The notes under the pieces: generated by a model
Seen by the model: the letters and a program-made list of their open reading frames with translations, nothing else
Told to the model about the DNA's origin: nothing
Databases searched by the model: none
In this document: positions 41,840 to 55,800 of the stretch, one piece after another
How the letters are laid out: each line of letters begins with the position of its first letter
Numbering within the stretch: position 1 is the first letter of the stretch
Translations under genes and position numbers: made by a program
Assembly (NCBI GenBank): GCA_903813345.2
Contig: CAIIXF020000010.1
Location: forward strand, 5,015,169 to 5,079,168
DNA: 64,000 bases
Direction: 5' to 3'
Source of the DNA: Owenia fusiformis
Lineage: Eukaryota > Annelida > Polychaeta > Sabellida > Oweniidae

Positions 41840-42130
41840 TTTTACGTCAGAGTTCGAACTGTACTGCATCAGAACAACTGCTCGACGTAATGGCTATAAT
41901 GCCAAACATGATAACATTCTTTACGTCGGAGTTCCAACTGTACTTCAACAGAACAACTATTCGACGTACTGGTAATAATGCCAAACATGATAACATTTTT
42001 TATGTCGGAGTTCCAACTGTACTTCAACAGAACAACTATTCGACATACTGGTAATAATGCCAAACATGATAACAATTTTCATGTCGGAATATCAACTGAA
42101 CTTTAACAGAACAACTGCTCAACGTAATGC
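41840..42130. repeat. ~79-bp tandem repeat inside element copy 2
   Basis: AATGCCAAACATGATAACA recurs at about 41898, 41977 and 42056, with GTCGGAGTTCCAACTGTACT in each unit. More diverged relatives continue to ~42370. Confidence 0.88.
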
Positions 42131-45111
42131 CAAACACGTTCAATATAGAATGCAATTAGCTGACGAACACTTCTCTAATGTGTTTGTTGCACTAATATTG
42201 TAAATGTTGCTAGGAACACAACTATCATCTTAAAACCATATTAACTACTATTCGACGTCATGGCTATAATGTCAAACATGACAACAATTCTTATTCAACA
42301 AAAGAACTACTCAACGTAATGGCTATAATGCCAAACATAATAACAATCCTAAGTCAGAGTTCCATTACGTAATTTTACTAAGTGCATTTCTTGTTGCAGG
42401 TTAAACATAACAATCAAGTAGTCTATCTGAATTGACAACTTCAAAAATCAATTCACCAACCAACACAATCGCTTGAACTAAACTATTCCAAAATAGATTT
42501 TATCATCTTTCAAATAACCTGCTCAATTTCAACCAAAATCATATGCATTAATAAATATTAAACATCAATGTTTGCAAAAACATGGATAATCCAGAGAACA
42601 TACCTGAATCCAAATATCCAATGTATCAACTCAAACCATTTGTCTATCGTACATAGATTTCTCTATGCTATACACAGTAAACTCTAAAAATGTACAATTA
42701 TCATTTGGACCAGGAATCGACACACTAAGCTCACGCTTATTTCAAAATGTATCAAGTATGGAGCAACTCCCCAATTTTTCATTTAATCTTCTAGAATTTA
42801 TTCAACATGCAATAATCGTGCATTTAACTAACAATGTAACCAAAGTAAATGTCCAAATCCGACTACTCCAAGTCTCTAATCAAGACAATTCAACTATCTT
42901 CTAAAGAATAGTCAATCTTATGTAAACTCGATCCAGGTTTTAAACCTAAATGATTATATTAGGGAATTCAATTCACCTGCCTAATCAGACTACTTAAAGT
43001 ATCTATTCAAAATCTTCAACTCGCCTTAGAAAAGTATCGATTTTCAAACAAATAGAAAACAAGAGTGATAAAGACGAAAAGTAAGCAAATACAACCATTG
43101 TAAAGTATGCGTACCAAGCATATGTCTGAATCCGACTACCCGTGTATCGATTCACAACATACCTTCAAAGATAACCATCTTCTTTATCAATGTTATAAAC
43201 AGAGAAACTGGACCGAACTGTTGGTATAAACACCCTATCAGAAAACCTAAAATGCTGATATTACACAATGCAGTTTTATAGGATTTCACTTCTATTTTAC
43301 ATGACCAGTATTCAACAATATCGATCCACGACATTTTAAGCTAAAAGAGCTATTTATAAACATAAATTAAAATATACTAGTAACCTTTTTGCATCTATCA
43401 ACATAAACTGTTTGAGCCTGAATACGACTACTCTTAGAACTCATTTGATCAAGCAGTTTATTTAACTGAATCAGTCAAATAAAATATTCTCCATAATTTA
43501 CCAACTTGTCTATGAAGACAAAAAGTTCTGAATATAGAAACTTATACAGGATACAATTTGTTTTTGTACGGATATTCAGTATCTAAAAAGATATGCCTGA
43601 ACCCTACCCTCCTGGTAACGATTCACGACATTTCCCAACCAAAAAGTTCTTTATGATTACTCTCAGAACCCCTTAATGGCATTTTGATCATTTCTAAATA
43701 TGAATCAATGTTGTGAGTAGCAAACAAACATGTTTGCGATAACATAGAGCCTACAAAAAATTCATTAAGAATCTGTCTAATCCAAGCATCCTCTTGATAA
43801 TAAAAGTTATGAAAGTGTACAATTTCATTTGCAGGATATGAAGTATCCAAGGTGTAAGTATGAATCCGACCCTCCTGGTAGCGATTCACTGCAATAATGT
43901 CATAAGCTTATAACTTAAATACTATACAAATATAGATTACCAAACAACGACATTTAACAATTCAATGACTCCTGAGTAACACAACTCGTTAGTTGTTTGT
44001 CATGACTTACAAAATTGAAATGCTTACGTTGCACAACTTTATTAGTTTATACAAAAACTATAATGTAATATCTATCTCTGTATATGCGCAACATAACAGT
44101 TCATTTGAAAAACGTTTGCTATAAAATAACATTTTAAAATCTTTGCCCAACACTGCTTTTTGCTGAACCGAGGGAGCATATTTGCACCTTGCAAATACCA
44201 TGTCTGAAACAAATCAACAAGCATAAAACCGTAACTCTGGTTTAAAAGCTGCCAAATCTAAATAGGATGTTTGTTTGTAAGGATTCCATCTCCCTATAAC
44301 ACATAAAATGCAGTCTTTGTAAATCTTCGGAAAACGTACCCGTTTGCGTAGTGACCTAAATATCTGAAACAATTTCAAAAACATGAATATTTTGACAGTC
44401 AAGTTACAAACATCCAACGTCTGTAGCAGTGTGACGTCTTGCCCATGACTGAACGATAGATCTTGCAATCTTTACTGTTTAGTGCTCTTGCACCTGTGAC
44501 CAATCTAAATGTTGTTTTTTAGCAAAACTTACAAACCCTCTATCCTTACATTAATAAAAAGGATATTTGATATGCTAAGCAAATCTGTATAACAATTACT
44601 TATCTTATTCATTGCGATAGCTGAACCCTCTTTGTTTAGCGTTCTCGCAATCCAAACATTGGTCCTCAGCGTTGACTTCTTCTCATGAACCAGCGCACCT
44701 CTCGGGTAACGTCGCATCGTTCGATGTTACCTTGCCAAATCGCAGGTTTTCTTACTGCATGTAAGACGAGTATCAATCCCAATGTAGAAACACATTGACG
44801 GTATTGCAATATCCTCTGTTCATCGTGTATAGGTATCAGTATATGCATATAACAAGGGCTAAATGATAATAAAAACCGAATGCACCCATAATAGTCGCAT
44901 CTAGCTAAAACTGTGTATAAACGCTTAGGTTGCTGCTCGCAGAATAACAGGATCCCATCGTGCATCTACTCACATAACCTAACCTACTCATGATCACATC
45001 ATGTTATCCAATCAGTTGAAATCGCGTTCGATTTCACTAACGTTACGACGTTATATCAACCGGAAATAAAATAATTCAACTCTAATTTCAAACGTGTTGA
45101 ATTTTAATTCT

Positions 45112-45661
45112 TTGATGAAGTCATCTCTTGGTGTAAGCACAGTACATAGATGTGTCAACTGAGATACAAGGAGTGCTTTTATCATTAAGATTTTGTTTCT
45201 AAAGGTGTGATGTTTCTACTTTTCCATGCTCTAATAAGTCCTTAAATTGACCCAATGTAATGGAGATATAACATCGAAATGTTGCGGACTTTATAGGGAA
45301 TAGAATCAAGATACAGATTTATTTTATCGGGTTTTCTTTTGTTCCAAGCCTAGAAAATAGTCGTTCAAACAAATATGGGGGTTAACATGTAAATCCTATG
45401 AGGAAAACCACTGGTCCTTAACTTCTTTTGAGGAGCATAATACAACCAGGCCTCATAATATAACCTGAAAACAAGATGGGGGTGGGGGGGGGGGGGGGCA
45501 ATATTTTCTCAAATATGACTAAAATATGATTTACTAAGATAGATGAATGTGTATTTTGGTATTTTATGCAGTGCTTATGGTAGCCACGTGTTATTTTACA
45601 GTCTACATCGTTTACACTTGCACAATGAGTGCACTAAGGTACCTTAAAGAATGTAACGTTT
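45112..45661. other. Intergenic, nothing recognised except a G homopolymer
   Basis: A run of G with few interruptions at about 45479-45498; otherwise unique AT-rich sequence. Confidence 0.6.
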
Positions 45662-45997
45662 GTTACACTGCTTCAAAGCAACCAGTTAGCCCTAAAAAAT
45701 AAGAAATCTAAAGATTATTGTGCAATGATATATTTAAAAAAACATACTACACACAAATGACATTTGTATAATTCAGATTATTTAGTGTTTATATTAGTGC
45801 AATAAGCCTGTGCCCTCTTGTAATTTGAGGTCTATCTGCCATGTTATTTTTTCAGAATTAAAATGGCAGAGAAGCATCAACATATAAGATGATCAGACTT
45901 AATACAATAAGAATATGTTTTTCTTTATAATATTGCACAATAGTCTTTAGATTTCTTATTTTTTTAGGTTCAACTGGTTGCTTTGAAGCAATGTAAC
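45662..45997. mobile_element. Foldback MITE, copy 1
   Basis: GTTACACTGCTTCAAAGCAA at the left is matched by the inverted TTGCTTTGAAGCAATGTAAC at the right; the arms pair over ~150 bp. The centre (ATAAGCCTGTGCCCTCTTGT) and layout match the element at 53842-54168. Confidence 0.85.
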
Positions 45998-48830
45998 AGA
46001 CCGTGCAGTAGTGACTATTTTTTCATAAGATGTCAAAAAATTCAAAAATAAAGTTTACTTTTATTAAGAAGGTCACTAATAGTTCACATTTTCATACATT
46101 TTAGGAGCAAAATATTCAACACAAAATATTCAATACGGTCTTTCCGGATACATAAGCGCACTCTTTGTACACAACTAAAAGATACGGGCAATGTGGGGAA
46201 GCAGTTCACATTTGAAAAATTACATGTGACTATTGAGGAGGGCATCAAAATTATGAACAAGCAGGACAACCTCAATGCTACATATTTTAATTCCATGAGA
46301 AATGCATAAAACTCACTTTGTTGTTGGTTTTTGCTGCCCTCTTTATTGCTCGCGTGTTATTGGCAGATGTACCATGTGGGTAACATTTTGATGTGGCATA
46401 TTTTAGTATGTTTTCTATGTCCACCCTTTTTCTTGTTTCATCCATGATGGCTCTCGCGGAAATGAGTGAAGCATGGACAATTGCAAAAACCAGAAAAATT
46501 TATGAGTTCAACGTTGAGGGTTTAATGAATTAGACTATCGAATAAGATTCACCCAAAACCAAGTGAATCTAATTTTAGAATTACTTTATTCTTTCAAGAA
46601 ATGAAATGGGCGTGATGATTCCCGTGGTGTTATAACTCTAGTAAAGATTCAAATCAGTGAGTGCAATTGTGCACGACAATATGCTCACATATTCTAATAG
46701 TTCACACTACCCTACCTCGATAGCGCATGCGCGAATTTTTGGGCTTTCAATCAGGTCGCTTTTGAGTATATCGACTGCTTAGTGAAAAGGTTAATACGTT
46801 TGGTGCTCGGAGTGAGTCAATATTGCTATTCGCTGAACTTCAGTGGTGCAATAGTGAAGTCCATGTTCCAAGTTATATGATAGTTGAAGAAATAATGTAA
46901 ATAATATCGTTTTAAATTTTAAAATATTTGATATGTCATAGTACACGGTACACAGCTGCAAAAGTTGATCAATACAGGGTACAAGGAATGTAAATTGTTC
47001 AATAGTACAGGGAGCGAGAAAGTAAGCTGATTATACAGACATACTATGTCCCGATCTCATGTATATTTACGTTGCAAACAGTGAACATAATACTAAAAAG
47101 GCCGCCTGTTGATGCTTTGAGGTGTCATCAATTGTTATTTAATCCAAATAAAGTAAACATTATTTAGTAGATTTAGACACGGGCTTTCAGGTCGTAAATG
47201 CATTTTAGTCATTAAATTAACAAGAACGCTAGATTATACGTGTTACTAGGGTATCAAATTGAAATAAAATAACGAAATTAAATATAAACACGTAAGTGAT
47301 AAATGACTATTGGCTATCAGGATTAATGACTATCCGCTATTCAGAATAATTAAAATTGCGTGAACTACATGTAAAGAATCTTTCTATATAACCCCTTGAA
47401 TAGTCTAATTCACTACCGTCCTCAAAAACCGATCATTTAAAATAGTTTGTTCAAAATACCATCATGCCACGACATTTTGTTCTTCACGATTTGCTGTAGA
47501 GGTGATATGACGTCGTATTTCTCTATTATTGTAAAAAAAAACTAATACCAGATCGATGTAGTCTTATATGACGTGTTGAATGTCAGATGTTTTTTGATGG
47601 TATCTGCTCCAGTGATTTTGCATTTAATCATGAAACGCTCATCACAAGACACCTCGAAACAAGCATTATCCTCCTTGTGACAAGAGGAAAAATGTTTCAC
47701 AATATGTTATGCCTTACGGCAAAGTAAAGATACATTTCCGGGACGACTATTTTGCATCTTAAGATTTTAGAAAAACAATTAATTCACAAAAGTACAGTTG
47801 AATAACATACTGGAAAACGTATCCACATATAACACGATGACAAGCAGTTTAAATAACAGTTTACTGGGGTTTTGTTACATATCAATGTAACATTTTCGAA
47901 GGGAAACTTACATGCTCCCTGTACGTTGACAGATTTACTGAAATGTATCGTGTATTGCATTAAGTTTTGCTTCACTGCGCCCACTATTATCTATCTTTGC
48001 CTATAGTGGTTTTTTGCCAACAATATTCTACAAACTGCTTGATGAATCAATTCTATGTCTGGTAGAACACTAAAAATAAATGTAAAATGTATTTTACGTT
48101 CAGAAATATGGAATTAAACCCACGTCCTCCATTTGCAACTTAGCTGTACCCTGTCTCCCTTTTAAACGTGGTCACGTGGTAGGGTAGTGTGTAGTTATTT
48201 AAAATTGTATTACCAATAGTACTATACCACCCAGTATTTATAGTCTCTGGACAAATGTAAGTAGACAACATAGTCCCCCTGGACATCTATAACTAGGTAA
48301 ATAAGGATAATTATAAGTTGTCTTGGGGACCGAGGCATCCAGAAAATATAGTCCGCATGGACATGTACATCTAGAAAATTAAGATTTCGTTGTCTCAGGG
48401 ACAGAATTACCTAGAAATTATAGTCTCCTGTACGTGAATTAATATTAAAAGTCATTGCAGAAAATTGAGGAAACGAATATGCCAATGCATTTTAGTTCGA
48501 TTTTATGCAGAACATGGTAAAGAAATAAAAAAGGAAAGAGTGGGAGTCGATCCACTATATGGGCAACAGTCAGAAGACTGTTCTAACCACTGTACTATAG
48601 GTGATTGGATGCCATCAGTGTTTTTTAATTCATTGATAAGATATCAAATTAGCATATATCTTAGTACTTCTATAGTACGACACCTACACATTTAAAATAA
48701 AAATAACAGATAGGACCAAAATCTAACCGGACAATCAATTCGTTTTTTACTGCTGTCAACATATCTATAGTTCGTCAGTAAATATAGTCCGGGGTTATAG
48801 TGATAATGGAATTTCTCAGATAAGCCTTAA
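45998..48830. other. Long AT-rich stretch without a recognisable gene
   Basis: Includes a degenerate repeat at about 48235-48420 built on TATAGTCCNCTGGACAT-like units. Open frames at 46084-46296, 47784-47984 and 48465-48695 show no family resemblance or plausible splice context. Confidence 0.55.
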
Positions 48831-50290
48831 TTAAGCTGTTTCCTCCTGTTCATCCTCCAATCGTTTTGATGAGTTTAAATGATATTAAATGATAAAACAT
48901 ACATTCCTACATGCATTTTCACTTGTTGAGCACTTGTCAACATTACCATTTAATTATTATTGAGGGGTTTAACAGGGGTCCACAAAAAATAAAAATATTA
49001 GATTTTGATATTTTTGAAGTTTACAACAAATTATCTACTTATGAATCGGTTTTTAGCATGACATATTGATTTTATCTGTTTAATTGAAAATAAGATCACC
49101 TGTCTGACTATATTTTGCATTTAAAATGATTAAAATTAATTGTTCCATTTAGTTCACTTTCATTGTTCCATTTAGTTCACATCATCTTGTTTTTTGTTGA
49201 TCCGCCAATTGTTTTGATATGTTTAAATGATAAAACATATATTCCTACATACGTTTATACATGATGATCACTTGTCAACATTACCATTTACTTATTATTG
49301 AGGGGTTTGACAGGGGTCCACAAAAATAAAAATATTAGATTTTTGAGAAGGTTATTAGCATGACCTATTGATTTTATCTGTTTAATTGAAAATAAGATCG
49401 TCTGTCTGATTATATTTTGCATTTAAAATGATTAGAAATCATCTTGTTTTCATATTAGTATGCCATATTGATTTATCTGTTTAATTGAAATAAGATCGTC
49501 CGTTTGACTATATTTTGCATTCAAAATGGTAAAAAATAATGGTTCCATTTAGTTCACTTTCTTTTAACATCATCTTGTTTTACGTTGATCCGCCAATTGT
49601 TAAATGATATGTGTAAATGATAAAACATATATTATCACATACATTTTCACATGTTGAGGACTTTACCGTTTACTTATTATGGAGGGAGGGGTTTAACAGG
49701 GAGGGGTCAACAAAAATATTAGATTTTGATAGTTTTGAAGTTTACAACAGATTATCTAGTCATTAATCGGCTTTTGGAAAGTTTACTAGTATAACATATT
49801 TTATCTCGATGTACATTAGATGTTCAAGAGACCAGTAAACTTATTTATTAATTATTGAGGGGTTTAACAGGGGTTCACAAAAAATATAAAAAATATTAGA
49901 TTTTGATATTTTGAAGTTTTTTTGGAAAGGTTAAAAAAGCAAATTAAAAACATTAGGTTGTAACAATAAGCTTTAAAAAAATTATCCAGTGTTTGATGAG
50001 TTATACCCCCCACTGTGAACATGGATTCTATTTTGATCTAATTTTTCAGTTGAAATTTTACATTATGCTCTTGATATATAATAATTCATGCTTTTTGTAC
50101 TTATTTTTTATCTATTCACAAGAAATCTTTTAAAACGATTATTTCTTCAAAAAATGGACCCCTGCTTAAATCTCAAATAAATGATAAACGGTAATGTTGT
50201 GTGATCCTCAACAAGCAATACCATATTCAGTGATATTAAATCTATCAACATAAACTATAAAAATGATTGGAACTTGAACAGGAGGTAATT
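48830..50290. repeat. ~350-bp tandem repeats with an inverted terminal unit
   Basis: GATAAAACATAnATTCCTAC, ATTGAGGGGTTTAACAGGGG and AAATAAGATCGTCTGTCTGA recur in at least three direct units (about 48840, 49190 and 49570). A reversed partial unit runs from about 50140 to 50290, so the block begins and ends with inverted CCTCCTGTTC ends. The whole may be one expanded foldback element. Confidence 0.8.
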
Positions 50291-51180
50291 TTCAAATATT
50301 TGTCAATTCCTTTATCAGTATTATATTGTATACCAATACAGATAATATTGTCCGTTTAAGACCATACCCGGCATATGGAGGACGGAGGACCTGGTGTCCT
50401 AGGGTTATGGTCCTATCGACCATATATTCAGGGAGACTATATTTACTCTGACACCGGGAAAAAATCATATATACTCGCAAAATCGTATTTTCCGGGACAA
50501 ATCGTAGTTGGATCGTATTCACTCAAAAATCGATTTGGTGGAAAGGTATCATAATCCTAAATCTACCCGGGACACTAATAGTATATAATTTAGTAGTTGT
50601 TCATCACAGAATGGTCATCGTGCATCATGTGGTTCAAATTCTATCACTTTTATAGCCTTTTACTTGTAACAGGGCCAAAGAAAAATTAAATTATGGAAAA
50701 AGAGGCCACTTTCATGGTTGATTTTCAATATGGATATTATTCCACGAGAAATATGACATTGACCTCGGTAACTATTATATTGACACTCACTCGCTACGCT
50801 CGTTCGGTCAATACCATATTATGGAATAAACTATATATCCACAGTTTTCTCTGGGAAATAAAATCGTATTGTCCCTCTAAAAATCGTATTGTCCCGGTAA
50901 AAAATCATATATATAGAGGTTATTTAATGGGAGGGATGGAGTATGGATTTTATTCCGAGGGAAAATATGATATTGGCCAAGGAAAATCTGAGGCCGATAT
51001 CATATTTTCTCAAGGAATAAATCCATATTCCATCACGACCATCAATAACCTATTTATTTCATAATATTTTTTTTTCAATTTTTGTATGTCATCATCCAAT
51101 GATTGTGACATAAAATTATACAATTTAAGTTTTACTTAAAAATATAAATAATTTATAACAATAAAATGGCTCATAATATG
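50291..51180. repeat. Palindromic segments near a Crypton relic
   Basis: Palindromes at about 50700-50850 (around ACTCGCTACGCTCG) and about 50930-51050 (GGATTTTATTCC...GGAATAAATCC), and repeated AAATCGTATTGTCCC-like words. The layout, a palindrome followed by a minus-strand Crypton, mirrors 36785-37266. Confidence 0.6.
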
Positions 51181-51254
51181 GCAAAATAAACACAATATCA
51201 TGAAACGTCTTAATGAAACATGTGGATGTAGAATGGGCCTACATGTATGTACTT

Positions 51255-51455
51255 TTCAAGAATGTCTACATCTGAGGTGGTCATAAGATCATGGGGATCT
51301 ATCTCCTCGATCGGTCTGAGTTCATTCCTCTCACTCCGTAAAAAATCTACTAGGATTTTTATGTCACTTTTAGTTTTCTTCGAAGTATTGATATTTTCTT
51401 GACCTTTAATGAAGTCATCAACATCCTCTGTTGCATACCTAGACATATTTGTCAC
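51255..51455 (-). pseudogene. Crypton recombinase N-terminal relic
   Basis: The frame encodes DVDDFIKGQENINTSKKTKS followed by DIKILVDFLRSE and IEEIDPHDL. It aligns with DPDDLINAQRNKNTVKKTRY and DIKILENFLK of the intact Crypton at 37267-38954. No catalytic domain is seen here, so it is a truncated copy. Confidence 0.75.
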
Positions 51456-51574
51456 AGTAATAGACGTAAACTAGATGATAATAATTTCAATAATTTCAAT
51501 TTTCCAAACGATTTTTTTACTTCCTGTAGAGATGTGCTAGACGAAAAGCGTAAAACTCAAGAGAAATTACCGGG

Positions 51575-51685
51575 AATATTTCTGATACGGGATCTGATAC
51601 GGGATTTTTGCTGATACGGGATCCAATACGGGATCTGATACGGGATTTTGGCTGATACGGGATCTGATACGGGATTTTTCAAATA
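51575..51685. repeat. CTGATACGGGAT minisatellite
   Basis: About seven imperfect copies of CTGATACGGGAT, some followed by TTTTTG. Confidence 0.9.
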
Positions 51686-52069
51686 ACACTTTTATTCCCT
51701 GTTATTTTCCCAGGGAAAACATGTTATTATAGAATAAACTCTGTTCATTCATATTTTGATATCATAGAAGTTTTACAATTCTTTCTAAAATAATCTATGC
51801 AAGTTTATTAAGAAGATTATTCAAAAGTAGAGCACCTGAATATTTTATGGAATGTTGACCAATATCCATTCTAAATTTTTGGAGTCGTATCTCATGTTAA
51901 TGGAGTTCAAATATGTCCGAAGGAAAACCGAAAGAGGTGAACTGTGAGCTGATACAAGAATGCAAAGCAAGAGTTCAAATAGTTTTTAGTAACCGCTGTA
52001 GGCGTGCATTTTATTTGAAACCCTAGTATAAACATCCAGGAAACATGCGTTTACTATTGTCTGTTTTTA
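51686..52069. other. Sequence 3' of the glycosidase gene, nothing recognised
   Basis: AT-rich; should include the 3' UTR of the minus-strand gene that ends at 52070. No clear AATAAA signal is assigned. Confidence 0.45.
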
Positions 52070-52811
52070 TTAAATATGTGGTTCATAATTATCATAATAT
52101 CTCCCAAGTTTTGTTAATTGGGAAGCCCTTTCGTGCAGAAGTGATGCGCCTTTCTTGATATAAGTGTCTTTATGGCTTAACCGCCATGTGTACCATGCGT
52201 AGCGGTTGATCCAAGGTGCTGCCTCCAGTTTTGGAAGTATTTCTTTCATGAACTGTAATTGAACGTCGGGGTCATCTTCCCTCGGGCAAGATAATTCAGT
52301 GAGCCATATATCCAAGTTGTATTGGTCGTGTAGCTTTTCCAGATAATACATTACATAGGACGCATTACATCCAAAGTAATGCGTGGCCAAATAATCGAAT
52401 TCACACCCGATACACATGTCCATAAACATATTGAACCATTGTAGAACTGTTGATGTACACCTGCTCTCATCTGTCCCACAAATTGAAGCGGAAGGTGTAA
52501 CTAATTTTCTGCCACCCTCTTTTGCAGGTTGAACTACTTTCATCATCCACATCATAGCCGCTTCAACAGCACCAACGTTAGCCTGATTTTTATGGTTCGG
52601 CTCATTATACCCCAACACATGATTACTTTCTCCTGGTTCTTTATTCATTAGATTTTGTTTGAGATTACTTGCCTCGTCTCCATAATGCAACGTAAATATC
52701 ATCGGTACTCTCTCCCCCAGATTAGTTAGATCACTAGGTTTACATTCTTTCCCATTTAGCTTCTGGATGATTTTCCCTTTGGTTTCTTTTGCTGTTAGTG
52801 ACCAGTCATAC
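52070..52811 (-). CDS. Mosaic gene last exon: GH128/Asl1-type catalytic core
   Basis: 742 nt from acceptor TTGAAG at 52812 to the stop at 52070-52072. The order of motifs is [34 protein letters not shown] (acid/base Glu), [29 protein letters not shown] (nucleophile Glu) and [10 protein letters not shown]. The barrel looks complete, with no frameshift. Confidence 0.93.
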
Positions 52812-55800
52812 CTTCAAGAGAAATATTTAGCTACTACTTCATGTATATGTCTCATTTAGATGATGCCATTTACGAATTCGGAATTTCTCTATCATGAGTG
52901 AAGTGATTCTTTCAGAGGGACAGTATAAGACTGAAGTATAGAAAGTAAATTGTTTACCACCACTTTATATCTTTGAAAACTTCGAAATCTCTACAGTCTT
53001 CCATCCTTGACAGGGAAACGGCAAGACCCTTCTTTGTAGACGACTTAGCTGTAAAAATAAATATAGGATATATAACGATTTCTGATATATAATGCCAAAA
53101 TCATGGTCCCTGTCCAATTGTCAAAAGTGAATGATTAAACACCCGATGCGGAGGTTTCCCTCTGCTGCCCAAAAATTATCACTAGCTGACAACATTTCAC
53201 CAATCTCTGTATCTCCGAGCAACTATCCAAACATATCAAAGTTAAAAAGGAAACCAATAGAGAAATATAAATATATTGGAAGAAACTTAATAATGGAAAT
53301 GAGGAAAAACAATATATTTTAGAAATTACTTTTTTAAATCTACAAATCTCACTACGGGTGGGCCAAAAAACGTCCATATTTTTTATCTGTTCGATATAAC
53401 TTTTTTGAAAATACATGGATTTCCATAAGTTTTTGCAGGATATGTAGAAATGAATTTTACAAATGTTCCAAAAGTGGAATATCTTAAGGAGTTTCTGAAC
53501 AATGAATGTAAACAGACACTAGGGGTGACCGGTCTATATGAAAAAGTTCAGAGTTCAGAATGAAATTCAAAGCAACAATCTTTACAATGATAATAATCAA
53601 GCCTCATTTACATTTCCACATTGACTTGATGACTTTTTTTACTTCGACCGATGAGGAAGACAAGATGGACTGGTTCAACATCAAGAAAAACGGAATAACA
53701 GGTGAAAGTTTTGTTGAAAAACGATGTTCTCTTATTGACTTGTAATTTACATTTAGTATTAATCTGATCGAGTTTTGAAGGACAATGAAGAAACAGGTTC
53801 TTTAGTTTATGGGTTCAATCATCTCTATTTTCCATTTTTGGAACGGCAAAAATAAGAAATTGGGAGACCATTGTGCAATAATATATGGAAAAGTATATTC
53901 ATAATGTACATGAATGACATTTGTATATCTTGGATTGCTTCTAGTTTGGCTTATAAAGTGTGTGGCCTCTTATATTTGGATGTTTCTCTGCCATGTTATT
54001 TTCAAGAAGATTAACATGGCTGAAATTCTTCAAATTACAGGACGGCACAGGCTTATTGCACAAAAAACTAAAAAATCTGAAATATACAAATGTCATTCAT
54101 GTACATTATGAATATACTTTTCCATATATTATTGCACAATGGTCTCCCAATTTCTTATTTTTACCGTTCTACTGACGAAATGAAGCAGTGAAATGGACTC
54201 TAGTCAACGAGTCATACCTCTATTTTCCATTTTTTGTATAATGCAGTCATGAGCAACGAGTCATAGTAGTCATTAGGCAACGAGTCTTTCTAATTTTATT
54301 TTTATGAAGTCACTAGTGAGAAGGTGCCTTTGACATTGTTACTTTTACATTAGAGTCGGGTTTTGTAGGTTGATGGGCTGTTTCCTTAAGGCTCCTGTCG
54401 AGTAATAGTCCATGGTATGAAATCTCTAGGACGTCTAATAAAGGAGCTGGTAGCACACAATAGCGCAGCGATATTTGACCTTACATTAACATACCTACAC
54501 ATGTCCCCTAATAAATCTTTTTATAACCGTTCAATATTATACTTCCGGCTTTTAGGCTGAATTATGCGTGCCATTAACAGAGGTCAAAAAATCACCAAAA
54601 AATAAAATCCCAATTTTTCACAATTTGGAGTACACAATGCAACAGAAAATAATACAAAATAATTTTAAATATATGATTTAGGTTTCTAAGCTATAAGTTT
54701 GAGGTTATTATTCTTATCAATACCAAAAGATATGTAATCAGTGTATCGACGTTGTGTATTGTTTCTCAGGTATTAATAAGATAAATGCTACAAATGAATC
54801 ACTTTTATATTGGAATGACAAATGTTTAAATTATGCTAGTTTTTCACAAAAGGGGTCTCGATACGTTTTTAGATATGGACTTTTATTCTGCGGTGAAAAT
54901 CATCAATAAAGGCGGGCCTATTGCTCTTCCTTGATTAATTGGGACTACAGCTAAAATTGTATTTCCCGAAGTTAGATACAGCTCAGTTGCTTATAAAACA
55001 ACCATCAAGACTTGATCGCATTCATGAATAATTGAGAAAATTCGTTATCATTATCTTCCTAAAATTTGATTGTATCCAGCGGTAAGGTCAAAGAACAAAC
55101 AGCCATCAGAAAACTTGATGATAGCCACAAGTAACGTCGAGGAAGAATTTCAAGGCGTTCGATTGCATATGACTCTAATTGATTATTAGACATGCCCTTG
55201 GAATATATGAACATTCCAGTACCTCTGTAACATTTAATTAGATATAAATCTTACATATTTGTTATTGTATTATGTTTTGTAAAACAAGAACAATAATTTG
55301 TTGTTAGACCCCTTGCGATTATATGGAAAAATTCTGGTAATAAAATGTTTTAAATAGTAAGAAAACTATTATGTTCCCAATCATAAATTACTAATAAATA
55401 TTTCACATAATTTTGTTGAATCGGCTTGGCTCATTTTTGAAAAATCAAACAAAATCTGAAAGCACACGTTGCATAATTACACTAATTAAACACCGATATC
55501 TACGGTAAAATGAAATAGTATATTTTTAAATTATGATAATTTATTTTTGTTCGTATGCTCAGAATAACGGTCTGTGTCTTATAAAATGTATAAAAGTTCG
55601 AATCAAAATATTTACGTTTTTTGACCCCTTGTGATGAATGACATTTTTCGACCCGAAAGCCGGAAGTTTGTTCAGCAAATGGTATTTTAAAAGAATCAAG
55701 ATATGTACACCTTCATAAATATTGCTTCAACTGTTGCTGCGCTATAGTGTGCTACGGATCCTTCATATTCGGAAGTCATACCATGGACTATAATGCCTTG

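Larger units (their letters stand above)
41164..45111. mobile_element. Non-autonomous element, tandem copy 2
   Basis: Starts directly after copy 1 with the same ATTTCCTAATTAAACAGTCT and ends at 45111 with the same ~204-bp terminal block (from about 44908). The interior is longer and made largely of internal repeats. Short open frames have no recognisable domain. Confidence 0.75.

Noticed and set aside
39333-45111. LTR retrotransposon with ~204-bp LTRs at 40960 and 44908
   Set aside because: There is no gag/pol-like frame, primer-binding site or polypurine tract between them, and the left-end block is also shared. Two tandem copies explain the pattern better.
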